Shown: piece after piece, positions 36,191-44,901 of the stretch
How the letters are laid out: each line of letters starts with the position of its first letter
Position numbering within the stretch: position 1 is the stretch's first letter
NCBI GenBank assembly: GCA_020634395.1
Contig: JACKBU010000024.1
Span: 1 to 64,000 of the forward strand
Length of the DNA stretch: 64,000 nt
From: Ardenticatenaceae bacterium
Lineage (GTDB): Bacteria > Chloroflexota > Anaerolineae > Promineifilales > Promineifilaceae
Reading direction: 5' to 3'
Program-made: the position numbers and the translations under genes
The notes under the pieces: generated by a model
Database searches by the model: none
What the model saw: the letters and a program-made list of their open reading frames with translations, nothing else
Told to the model about the DNA's origin: nothing

Positions 36191-36224
36191 GTCACGTTCC
36201 AGACTCAAATGATTTTGGGCTAAA

Positions 36225-36266
36225 TAGTTCAATATCAAATTATATGCCCGTGGAAGAATTTGTCAA
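36225..36266 (-). promoter_or_regulatory. Operator copy 2 with consensus promoter of mhqR
   Basis: On the minus strand TTGACA (36266-36261), 16 nt, then TATAAT (36244-36239) is a perfect-consensus sigma-70 promoter. TTTGATATTGAAC overlaps its downstream edge (operator 36225-36244). The promoter lies in the last codons and 3' side of the upstream nucleotidyltransferase gene. Confidence 0.85.
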
Positions 36267-37109
36267 GTAAATTTCTTGAATCCAGGCCAATACCTGGTCA
36301 GCGGCACGCGGAGAGAAGGGCAACTGGCAGCGAACGGCCGTTTCTTCGGCCAGCCAGCGATACAGTGTCAGCATGGCCAGCAAGGCACGCCAGGAATCGG
36401 CGGCGGTATAACCAGCGTAGGTGAAGGGCAGAGCGGCCACAGCACGCGCATCAGCCCAATCCTCAAGATAACGGCCGTTGTACCAGGTGTCCAGCTCCGG
36501 CCCGAACTGTGCCCAGGCATGCCATTCAATCATGGTCAGAAGCTGGCTGCGCATGGTCGTATCCAGCAGCAAATGAGCGCGCCACAAATCCCCCCGGCGA
36601 ATGAACCTGGCGGCCTTAAAACCGGACAAAAGCATGGTATTGACTTCGTGCTGCAACGCTACGGCCGTTGGCAGTGTGACGGGCGGCGGCGCGCCTGGCG
36701 GCAGGTCGAGGGCCAGACCGGGCTGCACGTACAACACGTCTGTCCCGCGCTGCAGAACGTGGGAATATGGAAACCGCGCGAGAACGGCCGTTACATCCTC
36801 ATCGGCCGGGCTGAAATAAAAGTCTGCCTTCAGGCCATCGGCAAACAACACCAGCCACTCAAAACCGCTCTCATGGCGTTCCAGAACCGGGATCAGCGGC
36901 TCGCCGATAACTTCCAGCCACGCCGCATCTTGCGCGTACTGCTCGGGCGCAGCCGCCAGCAGAATCAGGTCCAGGTCCGACCATTCATCGGCCGGGCCCA
37001 CCTGTCTTGCCCGGGAGCCAATACGCAGGACGGCGTAGACGGCCGTTTGCGTTTCCGCCCAGCGGACGATTTTTTCTTCAAGCTGTAGATAGGGATCAGG
37101 GTTTTGCAC
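36240..37109 (-). CDS. Nucleotidyltransferase of the aminoglycoside 6-adenylyltransferase (AadE-like) fold
   Basis: A 289-residue protein with an N-terminal nucleotidyltransferase core: GSRAR at about residue 32, then EWSDLDLILL (the GSx...DxD catalytic motif), ESGFEWLVLF and a third acidic strand LKADFYFS. The C-terminal half is helical, as in streptomycin adenylyltransferases. True resistance genes show close identity to AadE; here the resemblance is distant, so a housekeeping or unknown adenylyltransferase is equally possible. The gene ends inside the mhqR promoter region. Confidence 0.75.
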   Translation of the reverse strand: MQNPDPYLQLEEKIVRWAETQTAVYAVLRIGSRARQVGPADEWSDLDLILLAAAPEQYAQDAAWLEVIGEPLIPVLERHESGFEWLVLFADGLKADFYFSPADEDVTAVLARFPYSHVLQRGTDVLYVQPGLALDLPPGAPPPVTLPTAVALQHEVNTMLLSGFKAARFIRRGDLWRAHLLLDTTMRSQLLTMIEWHAWAQFGPELDTWYNGRYLEDWADARAVAALPFTYAGYTAADSWRALLAMLTLYRWLAEETAVRCQLPFSPRAADQVLAWIQEIYLTNSSTGI

Positions 37110-37175
37110 GCCGTTTTCCGAGTGACACTGTGCGGATAATTTTTGGGGAGAGTGGATGAAGGTGGAAAACGGCCG

Positions 37176-37925
37176 TTACTCTACCGCCACCGAACGCTCA
37201 AACCGGCGATAACCCAGATAAGCCAGCCCAATGCTTAAGAAGTAAAGCACCAAAAGAGGGGCCATCGTCAACAGCATCGTCACCGGGTCGATAGAGGGGG
37301 TAATAGCCGCGGCCAGCACGGCAACGCCCACCACGGCCACCCGCCACTGATCGCGCAGCATCGGGCCGTTCACCAACCCCACGGCCGCCAGCACATAGAT
37401 GATGACCGGCATCTGGAAACTTAGCCCCAGCCAGAAAAGCATTGCCAATATAAAGCTGATGTACTCCTGCCCGGTCCAATCCGTCTTGAACACGTCCGGC
37501 ATAAACGAAGAGAGGAAGGCCACGGCCGCCGGAACCAGCACATACCAGGCAAACAAAATACCCAGCAAAAACAAACCCAGCGCCGCCGGAATGAAAACGT
37601 AAACATACCGGCGTTCCTTTTTGGTAAGACCGGGCGAAATAAACAACCAGAACTGCCACAAGATGACCGGCATGGACAAAATAATGCCCGAGACCAGGGC
37701 AACTTTAAAGAAGGTTTCAATGCCTTCCGTCGGGCGCAGGGTTTGCAGCTGCGAGTTATAGGGTTCTAGCAAAAATAGGAGAATTTTCTGCGCAAAAATA
37801 AAGCTGATGATGGTGGCAACTACCAGGGCCAGGGCTGCCCAGGTGATGCGCTTGCGCAGTTCGTTGAGGTGCTCCAGCAGCGTTTGCTCAACGAAGGTTT
37901 CTTCACTTTCGTTGGATGTGCTCAT
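37176..37925 (-). CDS. tatC: Sec-independent translocase subunit TatC
   Basis: A 249-residue six-helix membrane protein that recognises twin-arginine signal peptides. The N-terminal cytosolic segment EQTLLEHLNELRKRI is the signal-binding site; later blocks are SMPVILWQFWLFISPGLTKKERRY and FWLGLSFQMPVIIY. It overlaps the tatB stop by one base and completes the tatA-tatB-tatC operon. Confidence 0.96.
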   Translation of the reverse strand: MSTSNESEETFVEQTLLEHLNELRKRITWAALALVVATIISFIFAQKILLFLLEPYNSQLQTLRPTEGIETFFKVALVSGIILSMPVILWQFWLFISPGLTKKERRYVYVFIPAALGLFLLGILFAWYVLVPAAVAFLSSFMPDVFKTDWTGQEYISFILAMLFWLGLSFQMPVIIYVLAAVGLVNGPMLRDQWRVAVVGVAVLAAAITPSIDPVTMLLTMAPLLVLYFLSIGLAYLGYRRFERSVAVE

Positions 37926-38386
37926 TAATCAGGATCATCTGCTATGTCGAGCAGGCTTGGCAAGGAGGGATCGGCGCCATTCCCCGCAGCGGGTGGTGTT
38001 TTTGATACTTCGGCTTTTCCCGGTTTTACGTTCAACGCCGGTGGGTGAATAGAATTCTCCACCGCCTTCTGGCCTTCCATCAAAGCACGGCGTCCTTCTT
38101 CGAAGGGCTGCGAGGCTACGGACGTCACTTCACGGCGTAAATCGGCGAGTTGGCGGCGCAGCTCCTTCATTTCTCTCATCGTTTCTTGCAAGTCGCCGCT
38201 GCCATCCACGGCGTCCAGTTCGGCATTAAGCTGGCGCGAGAAGCCGCGGGCGATGGCCTGCAGCTGGGCCGTGGTTTTGCCGAGCCAATGGGCCACCTGC
38301 CGGATCCGGTGCGGTCCTAAGACCAAACCGGCCAGCAGCAAAATCATCACTAATTCCGGGGCGCCGATTCCAAAAAAGCTGTCCAT
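37925..38386 (-). CDS. tatB: Twin-arginine translocase protein TatB (TatA/B family)
   Basis: A 153-residue protein with the N-terminal hairpin FFGIGAPELVMILLLAGLVLGPHRIRQVAHWLGK (short membrane helix, hinge with Gly-Pro, amphipathic helix), a longer helical stretch with QETMREMKELRRQLADLRREV and a disordered Pro-rich end. The E-x-x-P/GP hinge and length favour TatB over TatA. It lies between tatA and tatC on the same strand. The ACGGCCGT palindrome is absent from this operon. Confidence 0.9.
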   Translation of the reverse strand: MDSFFGIGAPELVMILLLAGLVLGPHRIRQVAHWLGKTTAQLQAIARGFSRQLNAELDAVDGSGDLQETMREMKELRRQLADLRREVTSVASQPFEEGRRALMEGQKAVENSIHPPALNVKPGKAEVSKTPPAAGNGADPSLPSLLDIADDPD

Positions 38387-38524
38387 ACGTCAAAATTGAT
38401 TGTTTACGGAACTCCAAGAAGCTGCGGGAGAAGGCTTTTGGGCCATCGCTCGTTTTGGGCTAAACGGCAAAGCGCATCCAAACGGCAATTTCTTGAAGCA
38501 CTGTCCTGAATGAAACTCGGGGAG

Positions 38525-38713
38525 CTACTCGGTTTTTGTTTCTTCGTCGGAGCTATCCTTCTTGGCCGTGTCTTCCTGACCCTCCTGCAAACCTTCACGG
38601 AAAGCGCGGATGCCTTTACCCATTTCGCTACCCAGTTTGCTGATCCGTCCTACACCAAAAATCAACAAAACAATTACCAAAATAACTACCCATTCCCAAC
38701 CACCTAAGGTCAT
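38525..38713 (-). CDS. tatA: Twin-arginine translocase pore protein TatA
   Basis: A 62-residue TatA: MTLGGWEWVVILVIVLLIFGVGRISKLGSEMGKGIRAFREGL, with the FG hinge, then an acidic tail. ATG 38713 follows GAGGAG. First gene of the tat operon, with tatB starting 139 nt further on. The TatA/E family is short, as here. Confidence 0.94.
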   Translation of the reverse strand: MTLGGWEWVVILVIVLLIFGVGRISKLGSEMGKGIRAFREGLQEGQEDTAKKDSSDEETKTE

Positions 38714-38975
38714 TTTACATCTCCTCAAATGGAACGTTACAATTCTTGGATTGGCTCAAGGGCCTTAAGGCGTCCCATTTTTTACGGTGAGTTTTTCGTA
38801 TACACGAGTCTTCATAAGGAAGGCGCATTCATTATAACAGAGATTTGGACAAAGTAACCGCTAATTCATCTCGCTCTCTAAGCCAATGGTATCATAATAT
38901 TTTACCGTGGCGGCTTAACATCACCATTTCGTTAACTGTAACATCTTTCCTGAGGGATCTACATGCCATAAGTTG

Positions 38976-39935
38976 TTAATACAGCAGCTTCAGCAGCTGT
39001 GCCGCCGGCAGGTCGTGCACCGGGCCATAAGCGTCCAGTGTCACGGCCAGGGCCACCGGATCATAGCGGTGGCCAATGAGGTGTGTCTGCAGACCGCAGC
39101 CGGCCAGCGGCCCGGTAAAGGAAAGGGATTGGATACGGCCGTTTTTCACCGCCACCTCTGCCCCAATCTCCGTCCCCGCCCAATTGATACGCTTCTGCAC
39201 GACGAAAAACGGCGAACGGCCGATGTTCCATTCCCACGTATCGTAACGTTCTGCCTTGATTTGGTGGACGGCGTCCCAGTCAACGGCCGTCAACGCCATC
39301 TCTTCCACCGGGCCGTCTGCAGACAAACCTGCCAGCAGCGCCTGCCGCAAGGAGTCCACGTCCATCTCCGGCAGCCAGTCGGCCACGTTGCCCACCACCG
39401 CCCGAATCGACTGCACGGCCTTCGACTCAATTTCCACCTGCCGTGGATTTAAAGCACGCAGCAGCGCTTCCAGGTCACTATCCACCAAAATCGTCCCGTG
39501 GCTAACCATACGGTTGCCGGCCAGGTATTGGGCGTTGCCAGAAATCTTCTTACCTTCCACATAAATGTTGCTCTTGCCCTGCAGCACCGCCGGCACATTC
39601 AACTGGTTTAGCACGCGAATCACCGGCGCTGTAAAGCGCTGAAAATTGTGCAAATCGCGCGAGCCGTTGGTGATAAAGCTAAAGTTGAGGTTGCCCAGGT
39701 CATGGTAAACCGCGCCGCCGCCCGACAACCGCCGCACGACCTGTATGCCTTGTGCCGCCACGTAGTCGGGGTCAATTTCTTCCAGCGTGTTCTGGTTGCG
39801 CCCCACAATCACCGCCGGTTGGTTCACATAGAACAGCACCATTGGCTCCTCCGTGGGTACGTGCCGCAGCAAATATTCCTCCAGCGCCAGGTTCAGGCGC
39901 GCATCGGTCATCTTGTGGTTGTCGACGTAGATCAT
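38976..39935 (-). CDS. lplA: Lipoate-protein ligase A
   Basis: A 319-residue ligase that attaches scavenged lipoate to dehydrogenase subunits. The signature RRLSGGGAVYHDLGNLNFSFI is intact; VGRNQNTLEEID, GKKISGNAQYLAGNRMVSHGTILVDSD and the C-terminal accessory domain follow. The start at ATG 39935 (MIYVDNHKMTDARLNLALEE) matches the family, whereas the longer ORF to 40082 adds Trp-rich non-family residues that overlap the next gene. No lipA or lipB is in the window. Confidence 0.94.
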   Translation of the reverse strand: MIYVDNHKMTDARLNLALEEYLLRHVPTEEPMVLFYVNQPAVIVGRNQNTLEEIDPDYVAAQGIQVVRRLSGGGAVYHDLGNLNFSFITNGSRDLHNFQRFTAPVIRVLNQLNVPAVLQGKSNIYVEGKKISGNAQYLAGNRMVSHGTILVDSDLEALLRALNPRQVEIESKAVQSIRAVVGNVADWLPEMDVDSLRQALLAGLSADGPVEEMALTAVDWDAVHQIKAERYDTWEWNIGRSPFFVVQKRINWAGTEIGAEVAVKNGRIQSLSFTGPLAGCGLQTHLIGHRYDPVALAVTLDAYGPVHDLPAAQLLKLLY

Positions 39936-39987
39936 AGAGTGTGTACTTTCCAGGCGCCGCGAACGGAACCTCTCATCTGCCGGCTTT

Positions 39988-41466
39988 TCAGCCCACCAAC
40001 GGAAAAACAGCCAGCACCAGCCAGCTAAAAAAGAGCGCGCCGCCCAGACCATAAGCCCAGGCATCGTCGATGGCCGCCCCAACCAGCGTCAGCAAGCCCA
40101 CGATGACAGGGATGACCGGCACAATCAGGGCCAGAAAGTTTAGACCGGGGACAAAAAGAGCCAGCAGAAGCAGCCCCGGAACCAATACCAGGCACTGCCA
40201 GGCCCACCAGCCCAGGCGCTGCCAGCCGCTGCTGCCCTGCGTGGCTGCACCGGCCGCCAGCAGCCAGGGGAAGAAAGCCAGCGCCAGCGGTAACCAGCGC
40301 AGCAGTCGCGCCGGGATCAGGAACCAGGGCAGCCATACCCATTGGCTGAGCAACCCAAATGCCAGCCACAAGAAGGCAAAGAAGACCGCTCCCCACAACA
40401 GGCTGCGCGTTGTGGGCGGCAACGGCCGTATCCCCATCCCCAGCCAGACCAGCCCCACCACCAGGAACCACACACCCAACGCGCCGCCCACAGCCAACCC
40501 GCCCAGATACGCCAAGGGCGCCACCAGATTGAGCAGCCAGAGAACGGCCGTTCCCACCACCACGCCCAGCACCAAAGCCAGCCAGGGCCACGGCCGTTTC
40601 CTGCCTATGCCGCGTCGCCCCTGAGCCGACGGCAAAACAGGCGCAACCGCCAGCAGCAACAGCAGCCAGCCCGCCAGATGCAGCCCATACCAGATGATGC
40701 GCCCATCCCGATAACTGCTGGCCTGCTGCACGCCAAAGGCCTGGTTCAGCCAGTCCAGCGCCGTCAGGTGGCTCAGCCAGCGAAACAAAATGGAGATGTG
40801 CTCCGCGTAAGGCACAATTACCAGCGACCGGGCTATGTTTTGCGAGAAGTCCGGGTTGGGACCACCGGCCTGCGCCAGCAAGTTTTGGGCGTTGGCCACA
40901 AATGGCGGCTCCAGGCTGCCGGCCATCAACAGCAAATTGCGCGGCAAGGTCGGGCTGACATCCGCTCCGGTGGGGGAAATAGCAACGGTGGCCCGATAAG
41001 TCTCACCGTGGTCCACGGCTGCCTGCAACACTGCCCCGCTGCCCATGGAATGGCCCAGCACCGCCAGCCGGGCCGGGTCTACCTCTGGCTGCGCCTGCAG
41101 AACGGCCGTGGCCGTCGCCAGATTATCGGCCAGCACGGAACCGTTCAGGGTAAGCGGTTGGGCGTTGGCTCCGTGCCCGGCAAAGTCCAGCAAAATGACG
41201 GCATACCCGGCGTGGGCCAGCGTGTAGCCGTACGTCAACATCAACTGCTGCGAACCAGAAAAGCCGTGGGCCACCACCACGCCAGGCGCATCCTGCACCC
41301 CGTCGGCAACGATGAAACGCAAAGGAACGCCATCCTGGTCAACCCGGCGCACGGTCAGGCCGGATGCCGCGGCCAGTACCTGCCACCAGGCCACGGCGAT
41401 AAGTGCCAGAGCAACCATCAATAAAACCAGGCGGACGGCCGTGAATCGGGTTTGTTTGCCTGTCAT
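39988..41466 (-). CDS. Alpha/beta hydrolase with polytopic C-terminal membrane domain
   Basis: A 492-residue protein combining one N-terminal membrane helix, a hydrolase core and six or seven C-terminal helices. The core has VVVAHGFSGSQQLM, the nucleophile elbow VLGHSMGSGAV, an Asp strand and YAEHISILF with the His. It is the architecture of serine hydrolases with a membrane tail seen in Chloroflexota; substrate unknown. ATG 41466 has GAGGTG upstream, better than TTG 41484. Divergent from the saccharopine-dehydrogenase-like gene. Confidence 0.8.
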   Translation of the reverse strand: MTGKQTRFTAVRLVLLMVALALIAVAWWQVLAAASGLTVRRVDQDGVPLRFIVADGVQDAPGVVVAHGFSGSQQLMLTYGYTLAHAGYAVILLDFAGHGANAQPLTLNGSVLADNLATATAVLQAQPEVDPARLAVLGHSMGSGAVLQAAVDHGETYRATVAISPTGADVSPTLPRNLLLMAGSLEPPFVANAQNLLAQAGGPNPDFSQNIARSLVIVPYAEHISILFRWLSHLTALDWLNQAFGVQQASSYRDGRIIWYGLHLAGWLLLLLAVAPVLPSAQGRRGIGRKRPWPWLALVLGVVVGTAVLWLLNLVAPLAYLGGLAVGGALGVWFLVVGLVWLGMGIRPLPPTTRSLLWGAVFFAFLWLAFGLLSQWVWLPWFLIPARLLRWLPLALAFFPWLLAAGAATQGSSGWQRLGWWAWQCLVLVPGLLLLALFVPGLNFLALIVPVIPVIVGLLTLVGAAIDDAWAYGLGGALFFSWLVLAVFPLVG

Positions 41467-41570
41467 ACCACACCTCTTCCCCAAAGTTCTTAAAAAACCT
41501 GCGGGTCTTTCGTTGGGTTTGGTGGATCATACTGGTAAAATGATTTTCGACCAAACAAGGAGGATGGCAG

Positions 41571-42650
41571 ATGGCCAACTGGCTGCTTTATGGTGCGTAC
41601 GGATACACGGGACAATTGTTGGTAGAGGAAGCTGTGCGGCGGGGACACCGCCCGCTGCTGGCCGGACGCGATGCCGCCAAAACGGCCGTCATCGCCCAAC
41701 GGCACAACCTCGACCACGTGGTCCTGGACCTGCGCGATAGCGACAAACTCCATGCGATCGTAGCCGGGGTAGACCTGGTGCTGCACGCCGCCGGACCCTT
41801 TATTCATACCAGCGAACCCATGGTCCAGGCCTGCCTTTCTGGGCAAACCCACTACCTGGACATTACCGGCGAAATCCCGGTCTTCGAGTCGATCTTCTCT
41901 TATGACAGCCACGCCCGCGAGCAAGCCATCGCCCTGATTCCCGGCGTGGGCTTCGACATTGTGCCCACAGACTGCCTGGGCAGCTATGTGGCAGCGCAAC
42001 TGCCCCAGGCAGCTTCGCTGGAAATCGCCTTTCTCGCTCTGTCACGGGCCAGCGCCGGCACGGCCAAATCAATGCTGGAGATGCTCGGCGGCCTATCAAA
42101 GGGCAGTCTGGTACGGCGCAACGGCCGTCTCGTGTCCATCCCCCTCGGCCAGGAACACAAAGAAGTTACGTTTAGCAACGGCCGTACCTATCAGGTAACG
42201 TCCATCCCCTGGGGCGATGTGGCGACAGCGCCATTTTCTTCCGGCGTCCAGAATGTCACCGCCTATATGTCCATCCCTTTGCCGCCGGGCACAGCGGCCG
42301 TCTCCCCCTTGCTCACCCGCCTGATGAAAATTGCTCCACTGCGCCGCGCCAGCAGCAAACTCATTGATTGGGTGGTTCGCGGCCCGGATGAACACCTGCA
42401 GCAAACAGCCCGCAGTTACATCTGGGCCTGCGCCCGCGACGCCGCCGGTAACCGGCGCGAAGCGTGGCTGGAGACGGTGGAGACATACCGGTTCACGGCC
42501 GTAGCCGGCATTCGCGCCGTGGAAAAGACGCTGGAGCAGCAGCCGTCCGGCGCCCTCACACCGTCCCTGGCCTTTGGGGCGGACTTTGTGCTGGATATCG
42601 AAGGGACGCGGCGCTTTGATACCCTGCCCGCTTCCCCAACCGCAGCATGA
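41571..42650 (+). CDS. Saccharopine dehydrogenase-like NAD(P)-binding oxidoreductase
   Basis: A 359-residue enzyme of the Sacchrp_dh_NADP family. It opens with the Rossmann motif LLYGAYGYTGQLLVEEAVRRGHRPLLAGRD, then DHVVLDLRD and VLHAAGPFIHTSEPMVQACLSGQTHYLDITGE, the standard strand-turn blocks. Relatives include the trans-acting enoyl reductase of mycobacterial lipid synthesis; here the substrate is unknown. AAGGAGG lies 9 nt before the ATG. The stop overlaps the histidine kinase start by 4 nt, an odd partner that suggests the operon is organised around another shared signal. Confidence 0.87.
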   Translation: MANWLLYGAYGYTGQLLVEEAVRRGHRPLLAGRDAAKTAVIAQRHNLDHVVLDLRDSDKLHAIVAGVDLVLHAAGPFIHTSEPMVQACLSGQTHYLDITGEIPVFESIFSYDSHAREQAIALIPGVGFDIVPTDCLGSYVAAQLPQAASLEIAFLALSRASAGTAKSMLEMLGGLSKGSLVRRNGRLVSIPLGQEHKEVTFSNGRTYQVTSIPWGDVATAPFSSGVQNVTAYMSIPLPPGTAAVSPLLTRLMKIAPLRRASSKLIDWVVRGPDEHLQQTARSYIWACARDAAGNRREAWLETVETYRFTAVAGIRAVEKTLEQQPSGALTPSLAFGADFVLDIEGTRRFDTLPASPTAA

Positions 42651-44056
42651 ATCGCTCCATGCGTTTCCGGGCGGCGTTACGGCCGTTTCCCTACCTGATG
42701 GCTGTGCTGGTCGTTGGGGTCATAACCTTGGTCCTCTGGTGGCTGCGAGAAGACCTGACCCTGGCCAATTTCTCGCTAATCTACATCGTCGGCACGTTTG
42801 TCGTCGCCGTCTGGTTGGGAACCGGGCCGTCGCTGCTGGCGGCTGTACTGACCTTTGTCAGTTTCAATTTTTTCCTGATTAAGCCCTATTACACGCTCGC
42901 GGTTGAAGATCCCCGCGAGGTGATAGACCTGCTGGTCTACCTGCTGGTAGCGGTGATTGCCGGACAGTTGGCGGCTTACGCCCGGCAGCAGGCCGAAGCC
43001 GCCCGCCTGAACGCCGCCGAACAAAACGTGTTGTATACATTGAGCAGCGCCTTTAACCAGCTCACCGACCGCGCCAGTATTGTGCACGTCTTGCAGCAGC
43101 AGCTGCCGGAATTTTTGCCGGTACAGGAGGTAGAAGTGCTGCCGCAGACGGTGGAACGGCCGTCTGACGCCAATTCAACCACGTCTTACCTGCTCTTGCA
43201 GGCCGGGCAAAGCATTTATGGCACGCTGCGGGTCACGTTTACGGCCGTGCCCACCGAGTCGCAAATGCGCTTGCTCATGGCCTGTACAGTACAGGCAGCC
43301 ATGGCCTTGCAGCGCATCCAGCTCACCGAAAGCGCGCAGCGCAGCCAGAGCCTGGAAGAAGCCGACCGGCTCAAGACGGCCCTGCTGCGTGCTGTGTCCC
43401 ACGACTTGCGCACCCCCCTGACCATCATCAAAACCTCGGCCGAAAACCTGGCCGAGCTCCATGACCGGCTGCCCCAGGCAGAGCAGTTGGAAATGATCTA
43501 CAGCATCAATCAGGAAGCGGACCATCTGAATATGTTGGTAGGCAATTTGCTGGATATGTCGCGGCTGCAAGCCGGGGCTTTGCGCATCAACCGCCATTGG
43601 AATGCCCTGGATGAAGTTGCTGCCGACGTGGCCGCCCACGCCTGGAAACGGCATCAGTCCGAACGCCTGCAACTGGATTTCCCCGATGATTTTCCCCTGG
43701 CGCTGTTTGATTACGGCCTGATTTTGCAAGCAGTGAGCAACGTGGTGGAAAACGCGCTGCGCTACGAGCCGATGAACGCCCAGGTGATGGTACGCGGTCA
43801 GGCCGATCAGAGTGAAGTACGCCTGCTGGTCATTAACCATGGCCCTACCATCCCGGAGGCGCAGAAGGCGCAGGTAATGGAGCCTTTCTTTCGGGGGCAA
43901 GACGGCCGTGTCGGTCTGGGGCTGGCCATCAGCAAAGGCATCGTGGATCTGCATCACGGCCGTTTGTGGGTGGAAGACACACCCGGCGGCGGCGCTACCT
44001 TTATCATGGCCCTGCCGCGTGAAGAGGAAACCGCGGCTGGAGGGATTGGATGTTAG
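42647..44056 (+). CDS. KdpD-like sensor histidine kinase lacking the N-terminal KdpD/Usp domains
   Basis: A 469-residue membrane kinase. Residues 10-105 form the DUF4118 four-helix region of KdpD (FLIYI-like, FNFFLIKPYYTLAVEDPREVIDLL). A GAF-like segment follows, then HisKA with AVSHDLRTPLTIIKTSAENL and HATPase with NVVENALRYEP and GLGLAISKGIVDLHHGRLW. The large cytoplasmic KdpD and Usp parts of E. coli KdpD are absent; a separate Usp-like gene sits downstream at 44902. Overlaps the response regulator by 7 nt. Potassium or osmotic sensing is inferred from the partner transporter. Confidence 0.9.
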   Translation: MNRSMRFRAALRPFPYLMAVLVVGVITLVLWWLREDLTLANFSLIYIVGTFVVAVWLGTGPSLLAAVLTFVSFNFFLIKPYYTLAVEDPREVIDLLVYLLVAVIAGQLAAYARQQAEAARLNAAEQNVLYTLSSAFNQLTDRASIVHVLQQQLPEFLPVQEVEVLPQTVERPSDANSTTSYLLLQAGQSIYGTLRVTFTAVPTESQMRLLMACTVQAAMALQRIQLTESAQRSQSLEEADRLKTALLRAVSHDLRTPLTIIKTSAENLAELHDRLPQAEQLEMIYSINQEADHLNMLVGNLLDMSRLQAGALRINRHWNALDEVAADVAAHAWKRHQSERLQLDFPDDFPLALFDYGLILQAVSNVVENALRYEPMNAQVMVRGQADQSEVRLLVINHGPTIPEAQKAQVMEPFFRGQDGRVGLGLAISKGIVDLHHGRLWVEDTPGGGATFIMALPREEETAAGGIGC

Positions 44057-44784
44057 TTCTGGTTGTGGATGATGAACCGCAAATTCGCAAGCTGCTGCAC
44101 ACCGGCCTCAGCGGCTACGGCTACCAGGTGATCACGGCTGCGAATGGCCAGGAGGCCTTAACGGCCGTGGCCCAACGCCAGCCCAACGTGGTCATCCTGG
44201 ATATTGCTCTGGGCGGCGAGCCGGACGGCCTGGCGGTCTGCCGGCGGCTGCGGGAGTGGAGCCAGGTGCCCATCATTATGCTTTCGGTGCGCAGCGGTGA
44301 AAGTACCAAAGTGGCGGCCCTGGATGCCGGGGCCGACGATTATCTGACCAAGCCCTTTGGCATGGAAGAACTCCGGGCGCGCATTCAGGCCGTGCTGCGG
44401 CGCACGGCAATGGAACCGGCGTCATCGCCTACGGCCGTTATTCGCAGCGGCGCCCTCGCCATCGATCTAACCAACCGCCGGGTGACTGTCAACGGGGAGG
44501 AAGTGCACTTTACGCCGTTCGAATACGACATCCTGCGCCTGCTGGCCGCCCATCCCGGCCAGATCATGACCCACCAAACGATTCTGGCGCAGGTGTGGGG
44601 CAGCGATTACCGCGACATGACCCACTACATTCGCATTTACGTGAACCAGATTCGTAAGAAGCTGGGCGAAAATCCCAGTGCTAATCTGCGTTACATCCTC
44701 ACCGAGCCAGGCGTCGGCTACCGTTTTGTCGATCCGGAGTACGTCGACCACGATCCCATCGACCGCGGCCGCGGCGACGATTAA
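44050..44784 (+). CDS. kdpE: KdpE-like response regulator (OmpR/PhoB type)
   Basis: A 244-residue regulator: receiver (LVVDDEPQIRKLL, phosphoacceptor in VVILDIALGGEPDG, Lys in YLTKPFG) and winged helix (FTPFEYDILRLLAAHPGQIMTHQTILAQVWGSDYRDMTHYIRIYVNQIRKKLGENP), which matches the KdpE end. It overlaps the kinase gene by 7 nt. A KdpE-like DNA site lies 7-30 nt past its stop, before the Usp-like and kimA genes, so it likely activates them when potassium is low. Confidence 0.92.
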   Translation: MLVLVVDDEPQIRKLLHTGLSGYGYQVITAANGQEALTAVAQRQPNVVILDIALGGEPDGLAVCRRLREWSQVPIIMLSVRSGESTKVAALDAGADDYLTKPFGMEELRARIQAVLRRTAMEPASSPTAVIRSGALAIDLTNRRVTVNGEEVHFTPFEYDILRLLAAHPGQIMTHQTILAQVWGSDYRDMTHYIRIYVNQIRKKLGENPSANLRYILTEPGVGYRFVDPEYVDHDPIDRGRGDD

Positions 44785-44790
44785 ACCTCA

Positions 44791-44820
44791 CTTTTCTTTA
44801 CACTTTCTTTACTCCTTCGC
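44791..44820 (+). promoter_or_regulatory. KdpE-like binding site upstream of the usp-kimA genes
   Basis: Two direct copies of TTTCTTTAC (44793-44801 and 44804-44812) lie 11 bp apart. TTTACACTTTCTTTACTCC (44797-44815) matches the E. coli kdpFABC KdpE site TTTATACTTTTTTTACACC at most positions (recalled from memory). A promoter -10 was not fixed. Confidence 0.65.
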
Positions 44821-44901
44821 CTGTTTTCCCTGACACGATCTTTACGGCCGTCGCCGTACACTCCTTTATGAACACTGCAACGCAGTAAAAGGAGTTATAC
44901 G

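Noticed and set aside
36191..36238. N-terminal extension of the MhqR-like gene from TTG 36238
   Set aside because: The start would lie inside the operator and transcription start region; ATG 36190 fits the family.
36240..37109. Aminoglycoside resistance gene
   Set aside because: Only the nucleotidyltransferase fold is recognisable; resemblance to true AadE enzymes is distant and no mobile element adjoins.
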